Shown here: positions 26,133-34,225 of the stretch, in pieces
How the letters are laid out: every line of letters starts with the position of its first letter
How positions within the stretch are numbered: the first letter of the stretch is position 1
Made by a program: the position numbers and the translations under genes
DNA from: Serratia proteamaculans_D
GTDB lineage: Bacteria > Pseudomonadota > Gammaproteobacteria > Enterobacterales > Enterobacteriaceae
DNA length: 64,000 nucleotides
Assembly (NCBI RefSeq): GCF_049959315.1
Contig: NZ_CP188201.1
Direction: 5' to 3' (one strand)
Notes under the pieces: generated by a model
Databases searched by the model: none
The model's input: the letters and a program-made list of their open reading frames with translations, nothing else
What the model was told of the DNA's origin: nothing

Positions 26133-27355
26133 CGCACCAGGTGAATGGCGAACGCCTGTGGCAAAGCCTGCTCGACATGGCGCGGTTCGGCGCCATCCCG
26201 AAAGACGGCGTCACCCGCCTGGCGCTCAGCGAAGAGGACCGTCAGGCACGCGACCAATTGCGTGACTGGGCGCAGGAAGCCGGTTGCAGTGTACGGGTCG
26301 ATCGGATGGGTAATATGTTTTTGCGCCGTGAGGGGACTCGCCCCGAGTTGGCACCGGTGATCACCGGTTCTCACGTTGACTCCCAGCCCAACGGCGGTCG
26401 TTTCGACGGTATTTATGGCGTCTTGGCCGGTCTGGAAGTGATCCGCACCCTTAACGATCGCCAGATTGCCACCGAACGAGCGCTGGAAGTGGTCAACTGG
26501 ACCAACGAAGAAGGCGCACGTTTCGCCCCGGCGATGATTTCCTCCGGCGTGTTTGCCGGGGTGTTCGACCTGGCTTACGGCCTGTCACGCAGCGATGCAC
26601 AAGGCATCAGTATCGGTGAGGCGTTGCAGCAGATTGGCTACGCCGGTGAACACGCCGTGGGTAATATGCCAATCCACGCCGCCTTTGAGCTGCATATTGA
26701 GCAAGGCCCGATCCTCGAAGCGGAAAACATTGAGATTGGCGTAGTGACCACCGCGCAAGGTCAACGCTGGTATGAACTGGAAATCATCGGTTTTAGCGCC
26801 CATGCCGGTACCACGCCGATGGATCGCCGCCGTGACGCCCTGCTTGGTTTCGCCAAGCTGGTTACAGCAGTCAACACCATCGGCATGAATTTCATGCCTG
26901 ACGCGCGCGCCACAGTGGGTATGGCACAAATCACCCCCAATTCACGCAACGTGGTGCCTGGCAAGGTGTTCTTCAGCGTTGAGTTTCGTCACCCGCAAGA
27001 GGCGGTGCTGGAACAGATGGAACAACAGCTGTTGGCAGCGGTGGCCGAAGTCGGCACCCAGGGGCTGAGCGCCAGTGCGGAGCGTATCTTCCAGTATCAA
27101 CCCATACGTTTTGATCAAGGCTGTATCGACAGCGTCCGCCAGGCGGCACGGGCGCTGGGATATTCACACCGCGATATGGTTTCCGGTGCCGGACACGACG
27201 CCTGCTACCTGAGTCGGGTGGCCCCCACGGCGATGATTTTCATTCCCTGCGTGGACGGTATCAGCCACAACGAACTGGAGAACATCTCGCCTGCGTGGGC
27301 GACCGCCGGTGCCAACGTGCTGCTTAACGCGCTGCTGGCGCAAACCCGCGCCTGA
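26129..27355 (+). CDS. Zn-dependent N-carbamoyl-L-amino-acid hydrolase (AtcC/HyuC-like)
   Basis: The 408-residue enzyme is an M20-type amidohydrolase of the N-carbamoyl-L-amino acid hydrolase/allantoate amidohydrolase branch. Metal ligands are visible: His82 (GSHVDSQ), Asp93 (GGRFDG), Glu127-Glu128 (TNEEGARF) and His189 (LHIEQGP), and the C-terminal His is in GISHNE; the dimerisation segment GFSAHAGTTPMDRRRDAL is also present. It would split N-carbamoyl-L-cysteine to L-cysteine, CO2 and NH3. It is coupled to the AtcB-like gene and ends the operon. Confidence 0.82.
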   Translation: MTHQVNGERLWQSLLDMARFGAIPKDGVTRLALSEEDRQARDQLRDWAQEAGCSVRVDRMGNMFLRREGTRPELAPVITGSHVDSQPNGGRFDGIYGVLAGLEVIRTLNDRQIATERALEVVNWTNEEGARFAPAMISSGVFAGVFDLAYGLSRSDAQGISIGEALQQIGYAGEHAVGNMPIHAAFELHIEQGPILEAENIEIGVVTTAQGQRWYELEIIGFSAHAGTTPMDRRRDALLGFAKLVTAVNTIGMNFMPDARATVGMAQITPNSRNVVPGKVFFSVEFRHPQEAVLEQMEQQLLAAVAEVGTQGLSASAERIFQYQPIRFDQGCIDSVRQAARALGYSHRDMVSGAGHDACYLSRVAPTAMIFIPCVDGISHNELENISPAWATAGANVLLNALLAQTRA

Positions 27356-27362
27356 CCCCGCT

Positions 27363-27384
27363 GCCCCGGTGGTTCACCCGGGGC
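27363..27384. terminator. Hairpin after the atcC-like gene
   Basis: GCCCCGG (27363-27369) pairs with CCGGGGC (27378-27384). There is no T run on the plus strand, so termination would be weak or Rho-assisted. Confidence 0.4.
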
Positions 27385-27393
27385 CTGGAAAAA

Positions 27394-27419
27394 AATATTC
27401 AACAAACTGGTTGAATATT
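27394..27419. promoter_or_regulatory. Perfect palindrome upstream of arsR-type gene
   Basis: AATATTCAAC and GTTGAATATT form an exact inverted repeat around AAACTG. The right arm overlaps the putative -35 (TTGAAT, 27411-27416). It is a strong candidate operator for the ArsR-family repressor. Confidence 0.7.
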
Positions 27420-27451
27420 AGCCCACCTGTTCTATATTCAACCATATGGTT
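27411..27451 (+). promoter_or_regulatory. Promoter and second operator at the arsR-type start codon
   Basis: TTGAAT (27411-27416) and TATATT (27433-27438) are separated by 16 bases. The expected start point is at or within one base of the ATG at 27446. The perfect palindrome AACCATATGGTT (27440-27451) covers the start codon itself and shares the half-site AACC/GGTT with the first operator. No ribosome site precedes the ATG, so the mRNA may be leaderless. Confidence 0.5.
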
Positions 27452-27793
27452 AAATTATCTTCCTCACAGCTGGACGCCATTTTTCGTGCACTTTCCGACC
27501 CAACGCGGCGCGCCATACTGCGTGCGTTGGCCGGCGGTGAGCACAGCATTGGTGAACTGGCCGCGCCGCTGCAAATGTCCTTTGCCGGCGCATCCAAGCA
27601 TATCAAGGCACTGGAGCTTGCTGGGCTGGTGCAGCGTACCGTGCAGGGAAGAAACCATATCTGCCGGCTTGAACCCGAGCCAATGGCACAGGCCATGCAA
27701 TGGCTGAAAACCTACGAGCATTTCTGGACAGAGCGGCTGGACGCGCTGGAAATAGCGCTGCTGCAGCCCGAACCGAATCCTCCCAAGGAGTGA
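27446..27793 (+). CDS. ArsR-family winged-helix repressor
   Basis: The 115-residue protein is a small winged-helix regulator with LSDPTRRAILRALAGGEHSIGELAAPLQMSFAGASKHIKALELAGLV, the typical SdpR/ArsR core. No cysteine cluster for metal binding is visible, so it senses something other than a soft metal. It is followed by an SRPBCC protein gene four bases downstream, a common pairing in which the regulator controls an AHSA1-like protein. Strong palindromes at and before the start codon suggest autorepression. Confidence 0.88.
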   Translation: MVKLSSSQLDAIFRALSDPTRRAILRALAGGEHSIGELAAPLQMSFAGASKHIKALELAGLVQRTVQGRNHICRLEPEPMAQAMQWLKTYEHFWTERLDALEIALLQPEPNPPKE

Positions 27794-27796
27794 ACT

Positions 27797-28330
27797 ATGA
27801 ACGACTACGGCATGATTATTGAAACCGGCACGCTGCGCATTCAGCGGCTGCTGCCCGGCCCGATCGAACGGGTCTGGGCTTATCTGACGGAATCCGACAA
27901 ACGCGCCACCTGGCTGGCCGCCGGCGATATGAAGCTGGAAAGCGGTGCCCAGGTTGAGCTGGTGTTCCGCAATTCCGACCTGACCGGTGAGCATGAACCC
28001 GCGCCGGCCAAATATAAAAACCTCGGTTGCAGCGTCAGCAACGTCGGCCATATCACCTGCCTGTTCCCGCCGCGGCTGCTGAGCTTTACCTGGGCGGAAC
28101 AGGGGCAGAACCGCCCTTCCGAAGTGACCTTCGAGTTGACCGAACAGGGTAACGCCGTGCTGTTGACCGTGACCCACCGTCGCCTGGCCAACCGTGACGA
28201 AATGCTCAGCGTGGCCGGCGGCTGGCATACCCATCTGGATATTCTGGTCGACCGTCTGCATGACCGGCAACCTCAGCCCTTCTGGAGTACCCACGCCAGG
28301 CTGGAAGAGGAGTACCGGGCCAGACTCTGA
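27797..28330 (+). CDS. SRPBCC/AHSA1 domain protein
   Basis: The 177-residue protein has the SRPBCC (Aha1/START-like) fold pattern: RLLPGPIERVWAYLTESDKRATWLAAGDMKL and FTWAEQGQNRPSEVTFELTEQGNAVLLTVTHRRL. Such proteins bind hydrophobic small ligands. An AAGGAG precedes the ATG and the gene follows arsR by three bases, so they are an operon. The stop is immediately adjacent to the stop of the convergent zntB-like gene. No enzymatic activity is evident. Confidence 0.8.
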   Translation: MNDYGMIIETGTLRIQRLLPGPIERVWAYLTESDKRATWLAAGDMKLESGAQVELVFRNSDLTGEHEPAPAKYKNLGCSVSNVGHITCLFPPRLLSFTWAEQGQNRPSEVTFELTEQGNAVLLTVTHRRLANRDEMLSVAGGWHTHLDILVDRLHDRQPQPFWSTHARLEEEYRARL

Positions 28331-29359
28331 TCACCCTTCATCCCGGCGTCTGAATGCCAGATAACCGGTCACCAGCGTAAAACCGCCGACCAGCAACACC
28401 AACAGGATAAAACCGTGGTGATTGCTGGCCAGCGGGATCCCGCCCACATTCATACCGAAGAAACCGGCAACGATATTGATCGGCAATGCCAATACGGTGA
28501 TCACCGTCAGGGTGTACAGCGTGCGGTTGTTCTGCTCCATCTGCTTGGCACCTATCTCTTCCTGTAACAAACGAATGCGCTCGGTCAGACTGGCAAGGTC
28601 ATTCAATACCACGGTGAACTCTTCGGTGAACTGGCGTAAATCCTGCACCACGTCGCGGCTCAGCCAGGTCGGCGGCCGATTCAGTAAGCGAAACAGCGCC
28701 GCCGGCTCCGGGGCCAGCAGGCGTTGAAAACGCAACAGCATGCGGCGCATGCGCCCCAGTTCGGTACGGTTACGCTTCACATGATTGCTCAACAGGCGAT
28801 CTTCAATGGTGTCGACATACTGGTTGGCCTGACGGACCACCTGTTCCAGTACCTCTTCCTGTTCTTCCAGCAGGTGCGCCAGCAGCTCGGTAGAGGATGC
28901 CAGTTGCAGCGGCCCCAGACGGCCCAGCAACCGTTCAATCAAACGCAGCGGTTTGTGCCTTGCCGTGACCACCAGCCCGCTGCGGCAGTACAGCCACAGC
29001 GTGGCAATCTCCGGATTGTTCTCTTTGGGGTGAAAAATAACGTCGTTGAGCACCGCAAACAAATCATCGCCCTGGCGTTCAATGCGTGTGGTATGGGAAC
29101 CGTGACGAATTTCGTCAAAGAAAAAGTCGGAAATGGCAAAGTGGTTTTTTAGCCATTTTTCCGCGGCCGCATGGTTCAGGTTGAGATGCAGCCAGATAAA
29201 TCCCTCCCCCGGTAACAACGCCTGCCAAGCCTGGCAAGCCTGCTGCGAAGACACTCGCTGCGGCGGCTCTGCCGTGCGGAACACGTGGCCGTAAATCAGC
29301 CCGGTAACCTCATCATCAAAATCAAGTTTGTGTAATTTTTCCGCAACCGTTTGAGCCAT
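28331..29359 (-). CDS. zntB: CorA/ZntB-family divalent cation transporter
   Basis: The 342-residue protein is a CorA-type transporter: a large acidic/coiled cytoplasmic domain (LLEEQEEVLEQVVRQANQYVDTIEDRLLSNHVKRNRTELGRMRRMLL) followed by two C-terminal helices with the GMN signature in FFGMNVGGIPL. The opening and overall pattern match ZntB, the zinc transporter, better than CorA. The length (342 versus about 327 in E. coli) is acceptable. AAAGG precedes the ATG. The exact metal is inferred from family similarity, not proven. Confidence 0.82.
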   Translation of the reverse strand: MAQTVAEKLHKLDFDDEVTGLIYGHVFRTAEPPQRVSSQQACQAWQALLPGEGFIWLHLNLNHAAAEKWLKNHFAISDFFFDEIRHGSHTTRIERQGDDLFAVLNDVIFHPKENNPEIATLWLYCRSGLVVTARHKPLRLIERLLGRLGPLQLASSTELLAHLLEEQEEVLEQVVRQANQYVDTIEDRLLSNHVKRNRTELGRMRRMLLRFQRLLAPEPAALFRLLNRPPTWLSRDVVQDLRQFTEEFTVVLNDLASLTERIRLLQEEIGAKQMEQNNRTLYTLTVITVLALPINIVAGFFGMNVGGIPLASNHHGFILLVLLVGGFTLVTGYLAFRRRDEG

Positions 29360-29468
29360 AAACCTTTATCCTGAATAACCGCACTGATTAATTAATTGGC
29401 TTTCGCCTTTATATCAATCTTTAAATGACAACGTTAATTATTTTCACTTTTCCCGATGATTAATATTA

Positions 29469-29489
29469 GCGTCATAAAAAAGTCACATT
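29469..29489 (+). promoter_or_regulatory. Pho-box-like direct repeat upstream of pit-ppk2
   Basis: The segment reads as two 11-base units, GCGTCATAAAA and AAGTCACATTA (to 29490), similar to the PhoB repeat CTGTCAT followed by A/T. Each unit has two mismatches in the conserved heptamer. It lies about 75-95 bases before the transporter start. The location before a phosphate transporter and polyphosphate kinase makes PhoB control plausible. Confidence 0.35.
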
Positions 29490-29563
29490 ATTTCCCAATA
29501 CTTTGATGGCAGCACTGTACAACATCGTCAGTATTCTAATGAAGTCTATCGGGAAGGTCCTTT

Positions 29564-31174
29564 ATGAGCGATAACAGCGCCGTTCAGGCCGGTACGCCAA
29601 CCGCGTCCAGCCTGCCAAAAATCTACCAAAAGAACAGTCGACTCACTGTTCTTTTTTTTGTTTTTTTATTGGTACTGGGGATAGCTTTTGCCGGGGTGAA
29701 TTTATTTAACGACGTCAGCGATGCCGGTGCGGTATATACCAGCTACCTCCCGTTCCTTTTATTGGGGTTAGCGTTGCTGATTGCGCTGGGCTTTGAATTT
29801 GTTAATGGTTTTCATGATACCGCCAATGCGGTGGCGACCGTTATTTATACCCATTCATTGCCGCCCATGGTGGCCGTGGTTTGGTCAGGGTTCTTTAACT
29901 TTCTCGGCGTGTTGCTCTCCAGCGGGGTGGTGGCGTTCGGCATCATTTCGCTGTTGCCGGTTGAGTTGATCTTGCAGGCCGGTACCGGCAATGGCTTTGC
30001 CATGGTTTACGCCCTGCTGTTCTCGGCAATTATCTGGAACCTCGGCACCTGGTGGCTCGGGCTGCCTGCCTCCTCGTCTCATACCCTGATTGGTTCAATC
30101 ATCGGCGTTGGGGTAGCCAATGCGCTAATCCACGGCCGCACCGGTACCAGCGGTGTCGACTGGGGCCAGGCGATTAAGGTGGGTTACGCCTTGTTGCTTT
30201 CCCCGGTGATCGGCTTTGTGTTTGCCGCCCTGCTGCTGCTGGCGCTGAAAGTCTTCGTCAAAAATCGTCAGTTGTACACTGCCCCCAAGAATGACTCGCC
30301 GCCGCCGCTGTGGATCCGCAGTTTGCTGATCCTCACCTGTACCGGGGTTTCCTTTGCCCATGGCTCCAACGACGGGCAAAAAGGCATGGGTCTGATCATG
30401 CTGATCCTGGTCGGGACCATGCCGATCGCTTACGCGCTGAACCGCTCAATGCCGCCCGAGCAAATTCCACGCGTCGCGGCACTGGCGGAGGTAACCAAAA
30501 ACCAACTGCTGAGCCAATTCCCGCCGGTCAGCCAGACACCGGCGCGCGATGTGCTGACCGGCTATGTGCGTACCAGTGAACTGACCGCAGAAGTGGTCCC
30601 AGCGCTGGCACAGCTGACCGGGGCCATTGGCGATCAAATACGCCAGTACGGCTCGGTCGACAAAATCCCTGCGCAGGCGGTTTCCAACACCCGTAATGAT
30701 ATGTATCTGGCATCGGAAGTGATTAAACACCTGAAGTCGGAGAAACAGCTGCAAATATCCGCTGACTCGCAGCGCAATCTGGATGCACTTAAAAGCGATC
30801 TGGACAGCGCCACCCGCTTTATCCCGTTCTGGGTCAAGGTGGTGGTCGCTATAGCTCTGGGGTTGGGCACCATGGTCGGCTGGCGGCGCATCGTGGTCAC
30901 CGTTGGCGAGAAGATCGGCAAAAGCCATCTGACCTACGCCCAGGGGGCCAGTGCCGAACTGGTGGCAATGACCACCATCGGTGCAGCGGACATGTTTGGA
31001 TTGCCGGTCTCCACCACCCACGTTCTGTCATCCGGCATCGCCGGTACCATGGCGGCCAACCGCTCCGGCCTGCAAATGTCCACCCTGCGCAATCTGCTGA
31101 TGGCCTGGGTGTTGACGCTACCGGCCTCGATACTGCTTTCCGCCGGGCTGTACTGGATTTTCACCCATTTCTAA
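29564..31174 (+). CDS. PiT-family inorganic phosphate transporter
   Basis: The 536-residue membrane protein has the PiT signatures in both halves: GFEFVNGFHDTANAVATVIYT near the N-terminus and GAADMFGLPVSTTHVLSSGIAGTM near the C-terminus, plus SFAHGSNDGQKGMG in the middle. It imports phosphate as a metal-phosphate complex with protons. A hydrophilic insertion of roughly 130 residues separates the halves, as in bacterial PitA/PitB. It is 26 bases upstream of a PPK2 gene, so phosphate uptake and polyphosphate metabolism are probably coexpressed. Confidence 0.88.
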   Translation: MSDNSAVQAGTPTASSLPKIYQKNSRLTVLFFVFLLVLGIAFAGVNLFNDVSDAGAVYTSYLPFLLLGLALLIALGFEFVNGFHDTANAVATVIYTHSLPPMVAVVWSGFFNFLGVLLSSGVVAFGIISLLPVELILQAGTGNGFAMVYALLFSAIIWNLGTWWLGLPASSSHTLIGSIIGVGVANALIHGRTGTSGVDWGQAIKVGYALLLSPVIGFVFAALLLLALKVFVKNRQLYTAPKNDSPPPLWIRSLLILTCTGVSFAHGSNDGQKGMGLIMLILVGTMPIAYALNRSMPPEQIPRVAALAEVTKNQLLSQFPPVSQTPARDVLTGYVRTSELTAEVVPALAQLTGAIGDQIRQYGSVDKIPAQAVSNTRNDMYLASEVIKHLKSEKQLQISADSQRNLDALKSDLDSATRFIPFWVKVVVAIALGLGTMVGWRRIVVTVGEKIGKSHLTYAQGASAELVAMTTIGAADMFGLPVSTTHVLSSGIAGTMAANRSGLQMSTLRNLLMAWVLTLPASILLSAGLYWIFTHF

Positions 31175-31200
31175 AACCGGGCTAACACGGAGAATTAATC

Positions 31201-32115
31201 ATGGCTATGCATGAATTTGATCGCGACGAAAGCTTCAACCAGCGCCTGCTGCAAGAGTTTTACGACAGTTACGACGAAGAGCTGGAGATGGAGCTGGACG
31301 ACCTGCGCTTTGACGATAGCGAAGTGGACAGTGACCAGAAGAAAGCCTGGCGCAAACAGTATTTCCGCGAACTGCTGCGCCTGCAGGGGGAACTGGTCAA
31401 ACTGCAGGACTGGGTGATGCGCACCGGCCACCGGCTGGTGATCATTTTTGAAGGCCGCGACGCTGCCGGTAAGGGGGGCGTGATCAAACGTATCACCCAG
31501 CGCCTGAATCCGCGCACCTGCCGCGTTGCAGCGCTGCCGGCACCCAACGATCGCGAGCGTACCCAATGGTATTTCCAGCGCTTTATTGCCCATCTGCCGG
31601 CGGCGGGCGAAATGGTGCTGTTCGATCGCAGCTGGTACAACCGCGCCGGAGTAGAGAAAGTGATGGGCTTTTGCAACGATGAGGAATATGAAGAGTTTTT
31701 CCGTAGCGTGCCGGAGTTCGAGAAAATGCTGACGCGCAGCGGCATACAAATCGTCAAATACTGGTTTTCTATCACTGACGATGAGCAGGAACTGCGTTTC
31801 CTCAGCCGCATCCACGATCCGCTAAAGCAATGGAAGCTTAGCCCGATGGATTTGGAGAGCCGCCGCCGCTGGGAGGACTATACCGAGGCCAAAGAGGTCA
31901 TGTTAGCGCGCACTAACATTCCTGAAGCGCCATGGTGGGTGGTTCAAGGCGTCGACAAGAAAAAGGCGCGCCTGAACTGTATCCGCCATCTGCTGGAGCA
32001 ACTGCCGTACGAAGAGGCGGAAGGCAATGTGATCACCCTACCGCCGCGCAAACGCAGCCCGGATTACAACCGCCACCCGGTACCCGACAATATGGTGGTG
32101 CCTGAAGTGTATTGA
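31201..32115 (+). CDS. ppk2: Polyphosphate kinase 2 (PPK2)
   Basis: The 304-residue enzyme is a single-domain PPK2: Walker A GRDAAGKGG (85-93), the lid region NPRTCRVAALPAPNDRERTQWYFQRF and Walker B FDRSWYNR (141-148), ending with PEAPWWVV. Enzymes of this family transfer phosphate between polyphosphate and nucleoside di- or monophosphates. The N-terminal 45 residues are very acidic. It is encoded directly behind the PiT transporter gene. Which nucleotide it uses (class I, II or III) is not decided by reading. Confidence 0.9.
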   Translation: MAMHEFDRDESFNQRLLQEFYDSYDEELEMELDDLRFDDSEVDSDQKKAWRKQYFRELLRLQGELVKLQDWVMRTGHRLVIIFEGRDAAGKGGVIKRITQRLNPRTCRVAALPAPNDRERTQWYFQRFIAHLPAAGEMVLFDRSWYNRAGVEKVMGFCNDEEYEEFFRSVPEFEKMLTRSGIQIVKYWFSITDDEQELRFLSRIHDPLKQWKLSPMDLESRRRWEDYTEAKEVMLARTNIPEAPWWVVQGVDKKKARLNCIRHLLEQLPYEEAEGNVITLPPRKRSPDYNRHPVPDNMVVPEVY

Positions 32116-32120
32116 TTTAT

Positions 32121-32148
32121 CCAGGGAGGCAGCACAACGCCTCCCTGG
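32121..32148 (+). terminator. Hairpin after ppk2
   Basis: Perfect 10-bp arms CCAGGGAGGC (32121-32130) and GCCTCCCTGG (32139-32148) flank an eight-base loop, six bases after the stop. No T run follows, so it may work with Rho or protect the mRNA end. Confidence 0.55.
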
Positions 32149-32257
32149 CCTCTGCTGGATTATCATCCCGTTACAACACCCCCCTATTTTCTCCACATTT
32201 GCTGTGCAGACTCTTGCTGATATTCATTCACCTTTCAGGATCATAGTCACGTCTGCC

Positions 32258-33091
32258 ATGTCTTTATTTAATTCCCTCATCCGTTTTCCCGCACGCCGCT
32301 TCGGCGCCATTTTGCTTCTCACTCTGCTGTTCATTCTGCCCGCGGCACAAGCCGCTGCGCCGCTGGCGCTGTACTCGAAATCGGTATTGGTGGTCAATCA
32401 ACGTACCGGGAAAACCCTGTATCAGAAACAAGCCAATCGGGTGCAGCCCATTGCCTCGCTAACCAAATTGATGACTGCCATGGTCACACTGGACAGTAAG
32501 CGTCCGCTGGGCAACAGAATGATGGTCACCGCCGCCGACCGTGATTTGTTGAAGAAAACCCACTCACGCCTGACGATCGGCTCTACTCTCAGCCGCCGTG
32601 ACATGCTGCATATCGCGCTGATGTCGTCGGAAAATCGCGCCGCTTCGGCACTGAGCCGCAACTATCCTGGTGGTCGTAAAGCCTTCGTGGCGAAAATGAA
32701 TCAGAAAGCGCGCACCATTGGCATGAAACACGCCCGCTTCTACGATCCGACCGGGCTGACACCGCGCAATGTCGCCAGTGCCAATGACCTGCTGAAAATG
32801 GTTAATCACGCCTACCGTTATCAGACCATTCGCCGTTTCAGTACCGACAAACAGCAAATCGTGCGTCCTGGCCGGGGTCAATTGGTCTACCGTAGCTCCA
32901 ATGGACTGATCAACAATCCCGCCTGGAAAATCCAGTTGCAAAAGACCGGTTTCACCGACGAAGCCGGACACTGTCTGGTGATGCGTACCCTGATTAAAGG
33001 GCAGCCGGTGGTGATCATCCTGCTCGGCTCGAAGCAGCGCTACGGCCACTATAAAGACGCCATTCGTCTGAAAGACTGGCTGGAGTCCTGA
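32258..33091 (+). CDS. pbpG: D-alanyl-D-alanine endopeptidase PbpG (PBP7)
   Basis: The 277-residue penicillin-binding protein has a signal peptide (cleavage near AQAA, residue 33) and the serine peptidase S11 triads: SLTK with Ser67/Lys70, SEN (124-126) and KTG in LQKTGFTDEAG. It lacks the extra C-terminal domain of DacA/DacC, as expected for PBP7. It cleaves D-Ala-meso-DAP cross-links in the periplasm. The start ATG 32258 is chosen because the signal peptide begins there; the ribosome site is weak, and an 18-codon in-frame extension exists upstream. Confidence 0.9.
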   Translation: MSLFNSLIRFPARRFGAILLLTLLFILPAAQAAAPLALYSKSVLVVNQRTGKTLYQKQANRVQPIASLTKLMTAMVTLDSKRPLGNRMMVTAADRDLLKKTHSRLTIGSTLSRRDMLHIALMSSENRAASALSRNYPGGRKAFVAKMNQKARTIGMKHARFYDPTGLTPRNVASANDLLKMVNHAYRYQTIRRFSTDKQQIVRPGRGQLVYRSSNGLINNPAWKIQLQKTGFTDEAGHCLVMRTLIKGQPVVIILLGSKQRYGHYKDAIRLKDWLES

Positions 33092-33096
33092 TTTGG

Positions 33097-33120
33097 GGCG
33101 CGTTAATCACGCGCCTCTTT
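33097..33120 (+). terminator. Terminator after pbpG
   Basis: GGCGCGT (33097-33103) pairs with ACGCGCC (33109-33115) around a five-base loop, followed by TCTTT. Confidence 0.75.
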
Positions 33121-33243
33121 ACCGTTCTGTGCATATCTAAATCCGTTTTTTATCAATGGAATATCCTATCTCCAATCAATATTAAGCCTGTGGGACCGGG
33201 CATGGTATTTGTCATCAATAAATGATGATAAAGGAGCAGGAAA

Positions 33244-34215
33244 ATGACTTATGCCCTGAGCGTGTTGGAAAAAAGTCCGATTGCCGAAGGAGAGAGCGCC
33301 GCCCAGGCGCTGACGCGCACGCTGCATTTGGCGCAGCAGGCGGAAATTTGGGGCTACCGCCGTTTTTGGCTGGCCGAGCATCACAATACCGCGCAACTCG
33401 CTTGCCCTTCCCCTGAAGTGTTGATCGCTTATTTACTCGGGCAAACATCCCGCATCCGCATTGGCTCCGGCGGGGTCATGCTGCAACATTACAGCGCCTA
33501 TAAGGTGGCGGAAAACTTCAATCTGCTGGCGACCCTGGCACCGGGGCGGGTCGATTTGGGAGTAGGTAAAGCGCCCGGTGGGCTGCCGCTCTCAACCCAG
33601 GCGCTGCAAGCCGCCCACGATCAACAGAATAAACCGGACTTCCCGCAGCAGCTTGCCCAACTCAACGCCTACCTCAATGATGACGCGCAACCCGGCCTGA
33701 GTGCCACACCGCAACCGTCACAGCCCGCACAACGCTTTCTTCTGGGCGCCAGCAAAGAAAGTGCCCAACTGGCTGCAGAACACGGCTGGGCCTTTGTATT
33801 TGCCGCGCAGCTCAATGGTAATCCGGACGATATTCAGCGCGCGCTGGCTCATTACACCGAGCAAAGCGGTGGACGCAAAGCCCTGCTGGCCGTCGCGGTG
33901 ATCGTCGCCAACACCCCCGATCAGGCTCAGGCTTTGGCCGCCGGGATCCAGCAATACCGGGTGCATGTGACCGGTGGACAAAGCGTGACGGTCGGCAGCC
34001 TTGAGCAGGCAGAGAGTTATGTTCAGCAGGCCGGAGCTACCGATTACCGTATTGAACCGCGCGAAAGCCACATCCTGCTCGGCACTGCCCAGCAGGTACG
34101 GAGTCAGTTGGATCAATTGCAGCAGCAATATGGCGTGGAAGAGTTTGTGATAGACACGCCGATCAGCGAGCCTGTCGCCCGTTTGACCTCTTTGCAACTG
34201 TTGGCGCAGGCCTGA
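33244..34215 (+). CDS. Luciferase-like flavin monooxygenase (LLM class)
   Basis: The 323-residue protein is an LLM-class flavin-dependent oxidoreductase of the MsnO8 type: YRRFWLAEHHNTAQLACPSPEVLIAYL near the start, IRIGSGGVMLQHYSAYKVAENFNLL and LAPGRVDLGVGKAPGG. These enzymes use FMNH2 and O2 to oxidise varied substrates. AAGGAGCAGG precedes the ATG. It is monocistronic and convergent with the MocR regulator gene. The substrate is not known. Confidence 0.85.
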   Translation: MTYALSVLEKSPIAEGESAAQALTRTLHLAQQAEIWGYRRFWLAEHHNTAQLACPSPEVLIAYLLGQTSRIRIGSGGVMLQHYSAYKVAENFNLLATLAPGRVDLGVGKAPGGLPLSTQALQAAHDQQNKPDFPQQLAQLNAYLNDDAQPGLSATPQPSQPAQRFLLGASKESAQLAAEHGWAFVFAAQLNGNPDDIQRALAHYTEQSGGRKALLAVAVIVANTPDQAQALAAGIQQYRVHVTGGQSVTVGSLEQAESYVQQAGATDYRIEPRESHILLGTAQQVRSQLDQLQQQYGVEEFVIDTPISEPVARLTSLQLLAQA

Positions 34216-34225
34216 GCCTGCCCAA

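Noticed and set aside
29360..29563. Possible small RNA FnrS next to zntB, as in E. coli
   Set aside because: The conserved FnrS 5' sequence and terminator are not present; the gap holds only an A/T-rich promoter area with a Pho-like repeat.
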